56,257 nt of DNA, taken from assembly GCF_005774735.1 (NCBI RefSeq), contig NZ_VBUM01000011.1:1-56257 (forward strand), read 5' to 3'. Numbering within the stretch: the first letter of the stretch is position 1; every line of letters starts with the position of its first letter. The translations under genes were made by a program, and so were the position numbers. Positions 1-7,797 of this stretch are shown here, one piece after another. The notes beneath the pieces are model-generated. The model ran no database searches. It was not told where the DNA came from and saw nothing but the letters and a program-made list of their open reading frames with translations. This DNA comes from Microbacterium sp. 5K110 (lineage in GTDB: Bacteria; Actinomycetota; Actinomycetes; Actinomycetales; Microbacteriaceae).

Positions 1-192
1 CCCACCCACACGGCGTACGCCGTCCCGGTCGGGATCTCCCGCATGGCCCACGCCAGCCCGCCCATGCTCGCCACCAGCGCGACGCCGAAGACGATGCTCG
101 GGCCGAGCCTGGTGAATCCCTCCGAGCGGCCGAGCGCCGTGGCCCACACGGCTTCGAGAACACCGGAGACGACGAGAACGATCCACGACATG
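1..192 (-). CDS. SMR-family small multidrug/guanidinium exporter (partial)
   Basis: The first 64 residues of a small multidrug resistance protein; the gene runs off the left edge of the window. It begins MSWIVLVVSGVLEAVWA, followed by GFTRLGPS and then GTAYAVWVG. These are the first two membrane helices of the family, including the Glu of helix 1 (residue 13) that couples proton antiport. The N-terminus resembles the SugE/Gdx subgroup, which exports guanidinium, more than EmrE. Subgroup assignment from half a protein is tentative. A weak TACCGT -10 lies about 77 nt upstream, and I found no guanidine riboswitch in the leader. Confidence 0.85.
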
Positions 193-324
193 ACTGAGCT
201 CCTTGGCCAGTCTTGTCGCAGTCCGGGTACTGATCCCTCGTCCGGTGACGCGGTGTGCGCCGGATCCGACGGTAGCAAACGCTCCTGGGCACCACCCGTG
301 CACGCCGACCCGGGCAGAAGCGGC
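193..324 (-). other. Leader region of the SMR gene
   Basis: 132 bp between the stop of the CPBP-like gene and the SMR start. On the minus strand a TACCGT box (274 to 269) could serve as -10, giving a leader of roughly 65-70 nt. I see no strong hairpin or terminator. Confidence 0.3.
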
Positions 325-1197
325 TCAGATCAGGAAGATCGACACGGCATCCGGATTGTGGGCGTGCACGAGCACGCCGAACACGACCGCGTCGAAGAGC
401 AAGTGCACCGTCACGACGTACCACAGCGACCGCGTGCGCAAGAAGAGGAACCCCTGCACGAGCGCGAAGGGGATGGTCAGCACCGGACCCCACGCTTGGT
501 AGCCCAGCTCCCACAGGAACGATACGAACACGATCGCCTGGAGCACGTTGGCGCTGACGTCCGGGAAGTGCCGACGGAGCAGGGCGAACACCGTGCACAC
601 GAAGAACAGCTCGTCCCAGATGCCGACGGCCCCGACGCCGACGAACAGGCGTGCGATCAGCTCCGGGGTGTCCACCACCGGCCAGTTCATGTACACGCCG
701 GACGTGACGAAGTAGAACGGCAGGATCAGCCAGCCGAGCACGATCACTCCGGCGAGCCACGCCCACTGCCACCACGCCCAGCGTCCGCCGCCGCGCCAGG
801 GGAAGCGGATCGCCCGGTCGTGGAAGACGAACCGGGACAGGACGTAGGGAAGGAGGACGGCGCCGCCGAGGGCGAGCGTGAACCGCACGAAGGCCGCATC
901 GTCGAGCTCGGCCTTGAGGGGAATGAGACTCACGACGAACTGCCCGAGCGCGATGAGGAACACGTCACGGGCGATGCTCGGGACCGGATCGGACCGCTGT
1001 CCGGGCCGGATCGGAACACCCGCGCGTCGGTCGACGACGACCGCGGATGCCACGGCGAGAGCCAGCACGATCCAGCCGAGCCACACGATCTGGACGACGA
1101 ACAGCACCGGGGCCGCGAGACACACCACCACCGCCGGCACGAGCTTCGCCGTCCAGGTGCGGCGGGCGTGCTCGGGCTCGACGGCGTGCGAGGTCAT
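325..1197 (-). CDS. CPBP-family (CAAX-like) intramembrane protein
   Basis: A 290-residue polytopic membrane protein with about eight hydrophobic segments. The C-terminal half fits the CPBP/Abi family of membrane-embedded glutamic proteases: WDELFFV stands where motif 1 (EExxxR) is expected, FVSFLWE at motif 2 and HLLFD at motif 3. Motif 1 has lost its first Glu and its Arg, and motif 2 lacks the usual His, so the protein may be catalytically dead or divergent. Its ATG overlaps the trmB stop (ATGA, 1194-1197), so it is probably [12 protein letters not shown] coupling from trmB. Its substrate is unknown. Family call fairly sure, activity doubtful. Confidence 0.7.
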   Translation of the reverse strand: MTSHAVEPEHARRTWTAKLVPAVVVCLAAPVLFVVQIVWLGWIVLALAVASAVVVDRRAGVPIRPGQRSDPVPSIARDVFLIALGQFVVSLIPLKAELDDAAFVRFTLALGGAVLLPYVLSRFVFHDRAIRFPWRGGGRWAWWQWAWLAGVIVLGWLILPFYFVTSGVYMNWPVVDTPELIARLFVGVGAVGIWDELFFVCTVFALLRRHFPDVSANVLQAIVFVSFLWELGYQAWGPVLTIPFALVQGFLFLRTRSLWYVVTVHLLFDAVVFGVLVHAHNPDAVSIFLI

Positions 1198-1913
1198 GGC
1201 GTGCGGCGCGTGTAGGTCAGATCGCGGATGTCGCGCCCGACGCGCAGCCCCTTGCGCTCGAACGCGGTGAGGACCCGACCATCGAACCGCTCGGCCCACT
1301 CGCCCGGGAAGCCCCGCTCGAACTCCACGGCCTCGTCGAGCACGGCGCGCATCTGATCGGCGTAGTCCTGCCAGTCGGTCGCGAGCCGCAGAGTGCCACC
1401 GGGCCGCAGCGCCTGCGCCGCGATCCGGGCGAACTCGGGAGCGACGAGGCGACGCTTCGTGTGCTTGTTCTTGTGCCACGGATCGGGGAAGAACACCCAC
1501 ACCTCGTCGACGGATGCCACGGGGAGCATATGCTCCAGGACCTCGGGGGCGTTGGCCTCGACGAGGCGGAGATTGCGCAGCCCCTCGCGCTCGGCGTCGA
1601 GCATCGTGCGCGCCAGGCCGGCGGCGAAGACCTCGACCGCGAGGAAGTCGGCATCGGGCCGCGCGGCCGCGGCCGAGACGATCTGGTGCCCCTGACCGGA
1701 GCCGATCTCCACGATCAGCGGCGCGCGGCGCCCCCAGACCTCGACCGGATCGATCGCCGATCCCGGTCGGACGCTCGTGGCCGCGGCATCCCGCTCCACC
1801 GACAGCAGGTAGAACGGCGAGAGCTCGGCCCACGCCCGATCCTGCGCCTCCGACATGCGACCGCTGCGGCGGACGAACGACACCGGACGGTCGCGGTAGA
1901 CGGGGGTCTCCAT
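1194..1913 (-). CDS. trmB: tRNA (guanine-N7-)-methyltransferase TrmB
   Basis: A 239-residue SAM-dependent methyltransferase that makes m7G46 in the tRNA variable loop. Visible landmarks are the SAM-binding motif IVEIGSGQGHQ (about residues 66-76), the family signature VWVFFPDPWHKNKHTKRR, and LRLATDWQDYADQM near the C-terminus. I chose ATG 1913 (METPVYRD) because a TACCCT -10 box lies exactly 7 nt upstream, which predicts a leaderless mRNA. Longer in-frame upstream readings are not supported. The stop overlaps the downstream CPBP-like gene by ATGA, so the two are likely co-transcribed. Confidence 0.95.
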   Translation of the reverse strand: METPVYRDRPVSFVRRSGRMSEAQDRAWAELSPFYLLSVERDAAATSVRPGSAIDPVEVWGRRAPLIVEIGSGQGHQIVSAAAARPDADFLAVEVFAAGLARTMLDAEREGLRNLRLVEANAPEVLEHMLPVASVDEVWVFFPDPWHKNKHTKRRLVAPEFARIAAQALRPGGTLRLATDWQDYADQMRAVLDEAVEFERGFPGEWAERFDGRVLTAFERKGLRVGRDIRDLTYTRRTP

Positions 1914-1920
1914 GGCATCC

Positions 1921-1926
1921 AGGGTA
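1921..1926 (-). promoter_or_regulatory. -10 box of leaderless trmB promoter
   Basis: TACCCT on the minus strand, then 7 nt (ggatgcc), then the trmB ATG. The spacing puts transcription start at or next to the start codon. Confidence 0.5.
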
Positions 1927-1990
1927 GGCGACGCCTGCGGCGCACCGTCGTCGTGCGGGTCGCGCGACTGCTCGCGGGACTTGCGGCCGC

Positions 1991-2824
1991 TCACGGGATG
2001 GTCACGAAGTCGATGAGCTCTTCGACACGGCCGAGGAGGGCCGGTTCGAGATCGCGGAACGTGGTCACGCGCGACAGGATGTGCTGCCAGGCGCGGGCGA
2101 GGTCGGCCTGCTCCTCGGCGGGCCACCCGAGCGCACGGCACACGCCCGCCTTCCACTCGATGCCGCGGGGTACCTCCGGCCACGCGGCGATGCCGAGCGC
2201 GCGCGGCGTGACGCACTGCCACACGTCGACGAAGGGGTGACCGACGATCCGCACGTGCGCGCCGTGACGGCCGCGCGCGATCTTCTCCGCGATGCGCGAC
2301 TCCTTCGAGTTCGGCACGAGGTGGTCCACGAGCACGCCGTAGCGGCGCTCGGCGGTCGGGGGCTCGGCATCCAGCGCCTGCTCCAACAGATCGACGCCCT
2401 CGAGGAACTCCACCACGACGCCCTCGGCGCGCAGGTCCGCACCCCAGACCTTCTCGACGAGTTCGGCGTCGTGCTTGCCCTCGACGAAGATTCGGCTGGC
2501 CCGAGCGGTGCGCGCGCGCTGATCCGGTGCCGCGAAGGATCCGGAGGCGGTCCGGGTGCGGCCCTTCGGGGCGGCGGTGGGCGCGACGAGCACGACCGGC
2601 TCGCCGTCGACGAGGAACCCGCCGCCGAGCGGGAAGAGCCGACGCAAGCCGCGGCGGTCCTCCAACTCGACGTTCATCCCCTCCAGGCGGGTGACTGCTC
2701 CGCAGAATCCGTCACCGGCGACCTCGACGACCAGATCGACGGATGCCGCGACCTGAGCCGCTTTCTTCCGACCGGCGTCGCGCCAGCCGCGGGCGAGCAC
2801 ATCGGTGCCGTAACGATCGTCCAT
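1991..2824 (-). CDS. DUF3097 family protein (Toprim-like core)
   Basis: A 277-residue protein of the actinobacterial DUF3097 family, function unknown. The N-terminal third looks like a small beta-rich domain (VDLVVEVAGDGFCGAV). Then comes RIFVEGKHDAELVEKVWG at about residues 116-133, followed about 60 residues later by GVLVDHLVPNSKESRIAEKI. The first motif closely resembles the catalytic-Glu strand of Toprim domains (VEGxxDA, as in RNase M5 and primases), and the second sits where the acidic DxD strand would be. That match is my inference from motif reading. ATG 2824 has a strong ribosome site, GGAGGTACC. No functional partner is evident nearby. Confidence 0.8.
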   Translation of the reverse strand: MDDRYGTDVLARGWRDAGRKKAAQVAASVDLVVEVAGDGFCGAVTRLEGMNVELEDRRGLRRLFPLGGGFLVDGEPVVLVAPTAAPKGRTRTASGSFAAPDQRARTARASRIFVEGKHDAELVEKVWGADLRAEGVVVEFLEGVDLLEQALDAEPPTAERRYGVLVDHLVPNSKESRIAEKIARGRHGAHVRIVGHPFVDVWQCVTPRALGIAAWPEVPRGIEWKAGVCRALGWPAEEQADLARAWQHILSRVTTFRDLEPALLGRVEELIDFVTIP

Positions 2825-2913
2825 GGGGGGTACCTCCGAACGCCCGAGCCTATGCGGCGGGCGCGTACGCCCGGAGCGGACGCGCCGATCCTTCCCGGGT
2901 GTCGGAGGGGCTT

Positions 2914-2921
2914 TATAGAGT
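2914..2921 (+). promoter_or_regulatory. Candidate -10 for the TPM gene
   Basis: TATAGAGT upstream of a ribosome site (CGAAGGGGA) and ATG 2949. It fits TATAGA or TAGAGT as a -10 hexamer with a leader of about 20 nt. Confidence 0.45.
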
Positions 2922-2948
2922 GGGTTCCTCAGCGCCGAAGGGGAATGC

Positions 2949-4988
2949 ATGCGAAAGCCGAAGACGGCCGCGATCATGGCGGGTCTGGTGATCGCGACGG
3001 CGTCCGTCCTCGGTCTGCCCGCCGTGGCCTCCGCGGTCGAGCCGCCGCCGCTCGGATCGAGCTACGTCCTCGATCAGGCCGACGTGCTCACGAACGCGCA
3101 AGAGGCCGAGGTGCAGTCGCGTCTGATCCGATTGGCCGAGCAGACGGGTCTCGACATGTGGGTCGTCTACGTCGACGAGTTCACGCAGCCCGCGGCCGCC
3201 GAGGACTGGGCCAACGAGACCGCCAACCGCAACAATCTCGGCCCGCATCAGTACCTCCTCGCCGTCTCGGTCGATGGGCGCGCCTTCTATCTCTCGGGCG
3301 ACGTCGACGACGGCACGCTGTCGGCGTCGCAGCTGGCCACCATCGAGCAGGACCGCGTACAGCCCGCGCTGGCGGCGGGCGATTACGCCGGTGCGGCCGA
3401 CGCCGCAGCGACGGGGATCACGAGCGCGGCTCGCGGTGCCGAGCCCGCTGCTCCCACGCCCGCCGGGAGCGGCCCCGACGTCGCCCTCATCGCGCTGGTG
3501 GTGTTCCTCGTCCTCGCCCTGGGCGGCGGTCTGCTGTGGCTGTGGCTGCGCCGTCGACGGGGCACCCCGGCGGGCGCCGGCGCGTCCGCGCGCGAGAGCA
3601 TCGGCGATCTCGCCCGTCGCGCCGGATCCGCCCTCGTGGCCACCGACGACGCGATCAAGACGAGCGAACAAGAGCTCGGCTTCGCCCGCGCCCAGTTCGG
3701 CGACGCGGCCGCCGCGCCGTACACCGACGTGCTCTCCCAGGCCAAGGCCGACCTCGATCGCGCCTTCACGATCTCGCAGCAGCTCGACGACGACATCCCC
3801 GAGACCGACGACCAACGCCGCGCGGGGTACGCCGAGATCCTGCGGCTGTGCGCGGCGGCCGACGCGGGCCTGGATGCCAAGGCCGCCGCGTTCGAGGAGC
3901 TGCGGGCCCTCGAATCCGACGCCCCCGCCGCACTCACCCGTGCACGCGAACGTCACGCGACGGTCACGGCGGCGCTCGACTCCGCGGCGACCGAGCTGCG
4001 GTCGTTGAGCGAACGCTACGCCGACGATGCCCTGGCCACCGTCGCCGACAACCCGGCACAGGCCCGGGCCCGCCTGGATCTGGCCGCGCATCAGTTCGCG
4101 ACGGCCGAGACCGCGATCGCCGCGAGCACGACCGGCGAGGCGGCGGTCGCGATCCGCACGGGAGAATCCGCCGTCGCCCAGGCCGAGAGCCTCGAGGACG
4201 CCATCGCGTCACTGTCTGCCGACCTGGCGACCGCCGAGCGTCGCGCGACCGACCTCGTCGCCGAGATCGAAGGCGACATCGCCGCGGCGGCGGCGCTGCC
4301 CGACCCGGACGGTCAGGTAGCGGGCGCGGTGGCGACCGCGCGCGCTCAGCTCGACGCCGGGCGCGCCGCCCTGGCTCCGCCGCGGCCGTCGCCGGTGCGC
4401 GCCCTCGCGGCGCTCGAGCAGGGCAATGCCGCGATCGACACGGTGCTGAACGCCGCGCGCGACGAGATCGCACGGCGGCGCCGCGCGGAGTCGCAACTCG
4501 ACACCGTGCTGGTGCAAGCGCGCGCCCAGGTCTCGGCGACCGAGAGCTTCATCTCCGCCCGGCGGGGAGCGATCGGACCGACCGCCCGCACTCGGTTGGC
4601 CGAGGCCGGCGCCGCCCTCGTTCAGGCCGAGCAGCTGCGCACCGCCGATCCCGTCGCGGCGCTGTCGTCCGCGCAGCGCGCCGCGAGTCTCGCCGGTGAG
4701 GCCGCCTCGCTCGCGCAGAACGATGTCGGAGCGTTCGAGAGGACCCGAGCGGGTGGGGGCGGCGGCGACATGATGGGCGCGATCCTCGGCGGGATCGCCG
4801 TCAACGCGCTCCTCGGCGGCGGATCCCGCTCCCGCGGGGGCTTCGGCGGCGGCGGCCTGGGCGGAATGATGGGCGGAGGCGGCGGCCGATCCCGGTCGGG
4901 CGGTTTCGGTTCCGGCGGATCCCGCGGACGTTCCGGAGGATCCTCGTCGGGCGGGTCCCGCGCCCGCCGCGGAGGGGGCCGCTTCTGA
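2949..4988 (+). CDS. TPM-domain membrane protein with long coiled coil and Gly-rich tail
   Basis: A 679-residue exported membrane protein. Residues 1-29 are a signal peptide ending ASA. A TPM domain follows (YVLDQADVLTNAQEAEV to about residue 150), then one transmembrane helix at about 177-198. A very Ala-rich, predicted coiled-coil cytoplasmic region spans about 205-590, and the C-terminus is a Gly/Ser/Arg-rich tail (about 610-679, FGGGGLGGMMGGGGG). TPM domains occur in envelope and photosystem-assembly proteins and often sit beside PspA-type genes. Here pspA follows directly, which suggests a shared membrane-stress role (inference). Ribosome site CGAAGGGGA; ATG 2949. Confidence 0.85.
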   Translation: MRKPKTAAIMAGLVIATASVLGLPAVASAVEPPPLGSSYVLDQADVLTNAQEAEVQSRLIRLAEQTGLDMWVVYVDEFTQPAAAEDWANETANRNNLGPHQYLLAVSVDGRAFYLSGDVDDGTLSASQLATIEQDRVQPALAAGDYAGAADAAATGITSAARGAEPAAPTPAGSGPDVALIALVVFLVLALGGGLLWLWLRRRRGTPAGAGASARESIGDLARRAGSALVATDDAIKTSEQELGFARAQFGDAAAAPYTDVLSQAKADLDRAFTISQQLDDDIPETDDQRRAGYAEILRLCAAADAGLDAKAAAFEELRALESDAPAALTRARERHATVTAALDSAATELRSLSERYADDALATVADNPAQARARLDLAAHQFATAETAIAASTTGEAAVAIRTGESAVAQAESLEDAIASLSADLATAERRATDLVAEIEGDIAAAAALPDPDGQVAGAVATARAQLDAGRAALAPPRPSPVRALAALEQGNAAIDTVLNAARDEIARRRRAESQLDTVLVQARAQVSATESFISARRGAIGPTARTRLAEAGAALVQAEQLRTADPVAALSSAQRAASLAGEAASLAQNDVGAFERTRAGGGGGDMMGAILGGIAVNALLGGGSRSRGGFGGGGLGGMMGGGGGRSRSGGFGSGGSRGRSGGSSSGGSRARRGGGRF

Positions 4989-5028
4989 TCGCCCTCACGC
5001 GGCCATGAGGGCCGTCACAGAAAACTCG

Positions 5029-5034
5029 TAGCAT
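5029..5034 (+). promoter_or_regulatory. Candidate -10 for pspA
   Basis: TAGCAT in the 90-bp spacer after the TPM gene, about 45 nt before the pspA start. It could give pspA its own promoter in addition to read-through. Confidence 0.35.
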
Positions 5035-5078
5035 CCCCCACCAGACTCGACACCGTCGCCTCAGGAAGGAAATCCCGC

Positions 5079-5831
5079 ATGGCCAAGCAGTCCATCTTCG
5101 GTCGCATCTCGACCCTCGTCCGCGCGAACATCAACTCGCTCCTCGACCAGGCCGAGGACCCGCAGAAGATGCTCGACCAGCTCGTCCGCGACTATTCCAA
5201 CTCGATCGCCGATGCGGAATCGGCGATCGCCGAGACCATCGGCAACCTGCGCCTGCTCGAGCGCGATCACCAGGAAGACGTCCAGGCCGCCGCCGAATGG
5301 GGCAACAAGGCCCTCGCCGCCAGCCGCAAGGGCGACGAGCTGCGTGCCGCCGGCAACGCGGGCGAGGCCGACAAGTTCGACAACCTCGCCAAGATCGCTC
5401 TGCAGCGGCAGATCACCGCCGAGAGCGAGGCCAAGGCCGCCGAGCCGACGATCGCTTCGCAGACCGAGGTCGTCGACAAGCTCAAGGACGGCCTCAACGG
5501 CATGAAGACCAAGCTCGAGCAGCTGCGGTCCAAGCGCAGCGAGCTGCTGGCGCGCGCCAAGGTCGCCGAAGCCCAGAACAAGGTCCACGACGCCGTCAAG
5601 TCGATCGACGTGCTCGACCCCACGAGCGAGCTCGGCCGGTTCGAGGACAAGATCCGCCGCGAAGAGGCCCTCGCCGCGGGCAAGCAGGAGCTGGCCGCGT
5701 CGAGCATCGACGCGCAGTTCAACGCCCTCGAAGACGTCGGGGAGCTCACCGAGGTCGAGGCGCGTCTGGCCGCGCTGAAGACGGGCGGCCCCCAGCGCGC
5801 CGCCATCGACGCACCGAGCCCCGACCTCTGA
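5079..5831 (+). CDS. pspA: PspA/IM30 family membrane-stress protein
   Basis: A 250-residue protein that is almost wholly charged, Ala-rich alpha-helix. The N-terminal amphipathic helix and hairpin (FGRISTLVRANINSLLDQAEDPQKMLDQLVRDY) are diagnostic of PspA/Vipp1, an ESCRT-III-like family that polymerises on damaged inner membranes. Length is normal for the family. Ribosome site AGGAAGGAA; ATG 5079. The preceding TPM-domain gene is 90 bp upstream on the same strand. A 12-bp hairpin follows the stop, so the unit probably ends here. Confidence 0.93.
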   Translation: MAKQSIFGRISTLVRANINSLLDQAEDPQKMLDQLVRDYSNSIADAESAIAETIGNLRLLERDHQEDVQAAAEWGNKALAASRKGDELRAAGNAGEADKFDNLAKIALQRQITAESEAKAAEPTIASQTEVVDKLKDGLNGMKTKLEQLRSKRSELLARAKVAEAQNKVHDAVKSIDVLDPTSELGRFEDKIRREEALAAGKQELAASSIDAQFNALEDVGELTEVEARLAALKTGGPQRAAIDAPSPDL

Positions 5832-5838
5832 TCGTCGC

Positions 5839-5871
5839 GGGAGCGCACCGTCCTCGCGGCGGTGCGCTCCC
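5839..5871 (+). terminator. Hairpin after pspA
   Basis: Perfect inverted repeat GGGAGCGCACCG (5839-5850) and CGGTGCGCTCCC (5860-5871) with a 9-nt loop, followed by a short pyrimidine run. A probable terminator, although without a clean T tract. Confidence 0.65.
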
Positions 5872-5890
5872 CTTCTCCGACAGGCACCCC

Positions 5891-6706
5891 ATGACGCGTT
5901 TCGTCATCGCCCCGCAGTGGCAAGGTTCGTCGTCCTCGCGTGCGATGCAGCTGATCGACGGGGCCGAGGCGATCGCCGGCGACCTCCCCCGCGCCGCGAC
6001 CGTCGCGATCGAGGCGCCGGCCGAGGCCGGCGACGCCCAGGGGACGAAGGTGCTCCGCGCCAGTGCCCTCGCCCGCATGCGCGAGCGCATCCACGACACC
6101 GTGGTGGCGGTCCGCGGCGAGCACACGGTGACGATCGGCGGAGACTGCGGCGTCGCCCTCGGGGCGGTCTCGGCCACCGCCGGCGACGATCTCGCAATCG
6201 TCTGGATCGATGCGCACGCCGATCTCCACACCCCTGAGTCCTCGCCCAGCGGAGCGTTCCACGGCATGGTGCTGCGCGCCATCCTGGGCGACGGGGTCGA
6301 CCCCCTGCGCCTCCGCCCCGGCATCCCGCCCTCGCGCATCGTGCTCGCGGGCACCCGCGCCCTGGACGACGACGAGCAGGGCTACATCGACGAGCACGGC
6401 ATCCGTATGGTCCCGGCATCCGGGCTGGCCGATCCCGACGTCCTCGCCGACGCGGTCGTGGCCACCGGCGCGTCGCGAGTGTTCGTCCACCTCGACCTCG
6501 ATGTCCTCGACCCCGCCGAGATCAGCGGCGTCGCCCTTCCCGAGCCCTTCGGGGCCCGCGCGGCCGACGTGGTGGCCTCGATCCGCAGGCTGCGCGAGCG
6601 CCTCCCCCTCGCGGGAGCGACGATCACGGAGTTCTCGCCCGCCTCACCGGCGGCCGCTGTCGACGACCTCGGCACGATCCTGCGCCTGGTCGGGGCGCTG
6701 GCATGA
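5891..6706 (+). CDS. Arginase/agmatinase-family hydrolase
   Basis: A 271-residue member of the ureohydrolase superfamily, binuclear Mn enzymes that hydrolyse guanidino or formimino groups. Metal motifs are IGGDCG (residues 82-87), IDAHADLH (107-114) and, near the C-terminus, VHLDLDVLDP. SGAFHGM (120-126) is the substrate-side loop. The first ligand position, His in GGDHS of classical arginases, is Cys here, so metal geometry or activity may differ; this substitution recurs in poorly characterised family members. The substrate cannot be named. The next gene starts inside its stop codon (ATGA, 6703-6706). Confidence 0.82.
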   Translation: MTRFVIAPQWQGSSSSRAMQLIDGAEAIAGDLPRAATVAIEAPAEAGDAQGTKVLRASALARMRERIHDTVVAVRGEHTVTIGGDCGVALGAVSATAGDDLAIVWIDAHADLHTPESSPSGAFHGMVLRAILGDGVDPLRLRPGIPPSRIVLAGTRALDDDEQGYIDEHGIRMVPASGLADPDVLADAVVATGASRVFVHLDLDVLDPAEISGVALPEPFGARAADVVASIRRLRERLPLAGATITEFSPASPAAAVDDLGTILRLVGALA

Positions 6707-7158
6707 GCCCGATTCCCCGCCCGCCCGCGGGCTGGCGTGAGCGAGCCGATCGCGCGGTCGCGCGGGGCCGGCGCCTCGACCGTCTGATCCCCCCTCCACT
6801 GCTCGACTCACGCCTCAGCCGACTCGGCTTCCTCTACGGGCGCACGGTGGGCTGGGTGTGGGGCTCGCTGTGGAGCACCGGCCGCATCGAGCGGCGGAAC
6901 GGACTCTGGGTCTTCCGGGGACTCCCCGCCTGGGCGTTCCCGCGCGGCGGGGTATGCGTGGGGGACTGCTTCCTCACCGGGGACGTCCCGCCCAGCGACG
7001 CGGTCCTCGGGCACGAGGCCGTGCACGCCCGCCAGTGGCGCCACTACGGCATCCTCATGCCGGTGCTGTACCTCTTCGCGGGCCGTGACCCGCTGCGCAA
7101 CCGCTTCGAGATCGAGGCGGGACTCGTCGAGGGCAACTACGTGCCCCGCGGAGCCTGA
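6703..7158 (+). CDS. Small HExxH-motif protein, function unknown
   Basis: A 151-residue protein with no obvious signal peptide. Its clearest feature is GHEAVHARQWRHYG at about residues 103-116, an HExxH zinc-peptidase-like motif followed by Gln as in DUF4157-type minimal gluzincins. A hydrophobic stretch follows (ILMPVLYLFAG), then NRFEIEAGLVEGNYV, whose Glu could be a third ligand. The N-terminal third is Arg-rich. [11 protein letters not shown] is probably coupled to the arginase-family gene by a 4-nt overlap, suggesting a joint role. The protease reading is inference. The 3' end is repeated in the downstream spacer. Confidence 0.75.
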   Translation: MSPIPRPPAGWRERADRAVARGRRLDRLIPPPLLDSRLSRLGFLYGRTVGWVWGSLWSTGRIERRNGLWVFRGLPAWAFPRGGVCVGDCFLTGDVPPSDAVLGHEAVHARQWRHYGILMPVLYLFAGRDPLRNRFEIEAGLVEGNYVPRGA

Positions 7159-7300
7159 GCCGAGCGGAGCGTGACGCGCGACCATGACGTGCCGCACGGA
7201 GCATGAGCCGCGCGACCGTGACGGGGAGCGTGAGCCCGCGGCCGCGACGCGCCCGGCGGAGCCTGAGCCCCGCGGCCGCGACGCGCGGTCCCGGGCGGAG
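7150..7300. repeat. Degenerate tandem repeat spanning the stop codon of the HExxH gene
   Basis: About five imperfect units begin with GGAGC at 7150, 7166, 7198, 7225 and 7258. The rough consensus is GGAGCNTGAGCC plus CGCG-rich sequence. The first unit contains the last codon and stop (GCC TGA) of the gene, and the last two share a run of GCGGCCGCGACGCGC. Units are 16-38 nt. The structure looks like slippage-driven duplication of the gene end into the spacer. Confidence 0.6.
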
Positions 7301-7308
7301 GAGCGGCG

Positions 7309-7773
7309 TCAGCGAGCGGTCGCGAGACCGAAGCGCGCGGGCGTGTGAATGCTTCCCGCGTCGACGCCGTGCCGAGAAGTGAGCTCGTCGACGATCTCCA
7401 CCGTCCCGAGGTAGGCCCCGAGCAAGAAGATGCGGGTCGCGTCGTCGTCGCAGCACAGCATCTCGCCGGCCCAGCCGGCGACCGCGCGGGTGAGGGCCTG
7501 ACCGGGCGCGCAGCCGCGGCCGGTGCCGGGGGCGCCGCCACGACGCGAGCGGTCGAGCCACGTGACCGTCATGCGCGCGGGTGCCGCGATCGCGGCGATC
7601 CAGGTCTCGTCGGGCACCTCGACGAAGATGCGGCCGGTCGAGCAGATCGGCAGCGTCGACAGCAGCGCCTCCATCTCGGCGAGAGAGTTCTCGTCGGCCG
7701 TGATGAGGTGCTGCACACGGGTGTGGCGCGACGATCGGCAGGCGGCGTCGTTGTGCTCGGCAGAGACGGACAT
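7309..7773 (-). CDS. SIP-domain (siderophore-interacting-like) protein
   Basis: A 154-residue protein matching only the C-terminal NAD(P)-binding half of siderophore-interacting ferric reductases: HLITADENSLAEMEALLSTLP at the start, VEVPDETW, then AGEMLCCDDDATRIFLLGAYLGTVEIVDEL. Stand-alone SIP domains are common in actinobacteria; such proteins probably help release iron from siderophores or regulate that step. I start at ATG 7773 (MSVSAEHND), not ATG 7785, because the upstream ATG lies inside a perfect TATAAT box. A DtxR/IdeR-like iron box overlaps the promoter, so the gene should be iron-repressed. C-terminus GLATAR. Confidence 0.82.
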   Translation of the reverse strand: MSVSAEHNDAACRSSRHTRVQHLITADENSLAEMEALLSTLPICSTGRIFVEVPDETWIAAIAAPARMTVTWLDRSRRGGAPGTGRGCAPGQALTRAVAGWAGEMLCCDDDATRIFLLGAYLGTVEIVDELTSRHGVDAGSIHTPARFGLATAR

Positions 7774-7783
7774 GATGGCATCC

Positions 7784-7789
7784 ATTATA
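7784..7789 (-). promoter_or_regulatory. TATAAT -10 of the SIP-domain gene
   Basis: A perfect TATAAT on the minus strand, 10 nt before ATG 7773. Initiation 7-8 nt downstream would give an almost leaderless mRNA with 0-3 nt of leader. It also rules out the longer start at 7785. Confidence 0.65.
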
Positions 7790-7797
7790 CCCGCGAT

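Noticed and set aside
193..324. Guanidine riboswitch before the SMR gene
   Set aside because: I could not find ykkC, mini-ykkC (paired ACGR loops) or ykkC-III signatures; only a weak GGACGAGG resemblance.
325..1833. One 502-residue minus-strand protein
   Set aside because: Its first 200 residues are trmB read out of frame. The CPBP-like protein starts at ATG 1197, overlapping the trmB stop.
7150..7300. CRISPR array
   Set aside because: Units are degenerate and of variable length, with no spacers and no cas genes; it is a decayed tandem repeat.
7309..7785. Longer SIP-domain protein starting at ATG 7785
   Set aside because: That ATG is part of the TATAAT -10 box and could not be in the transcript.
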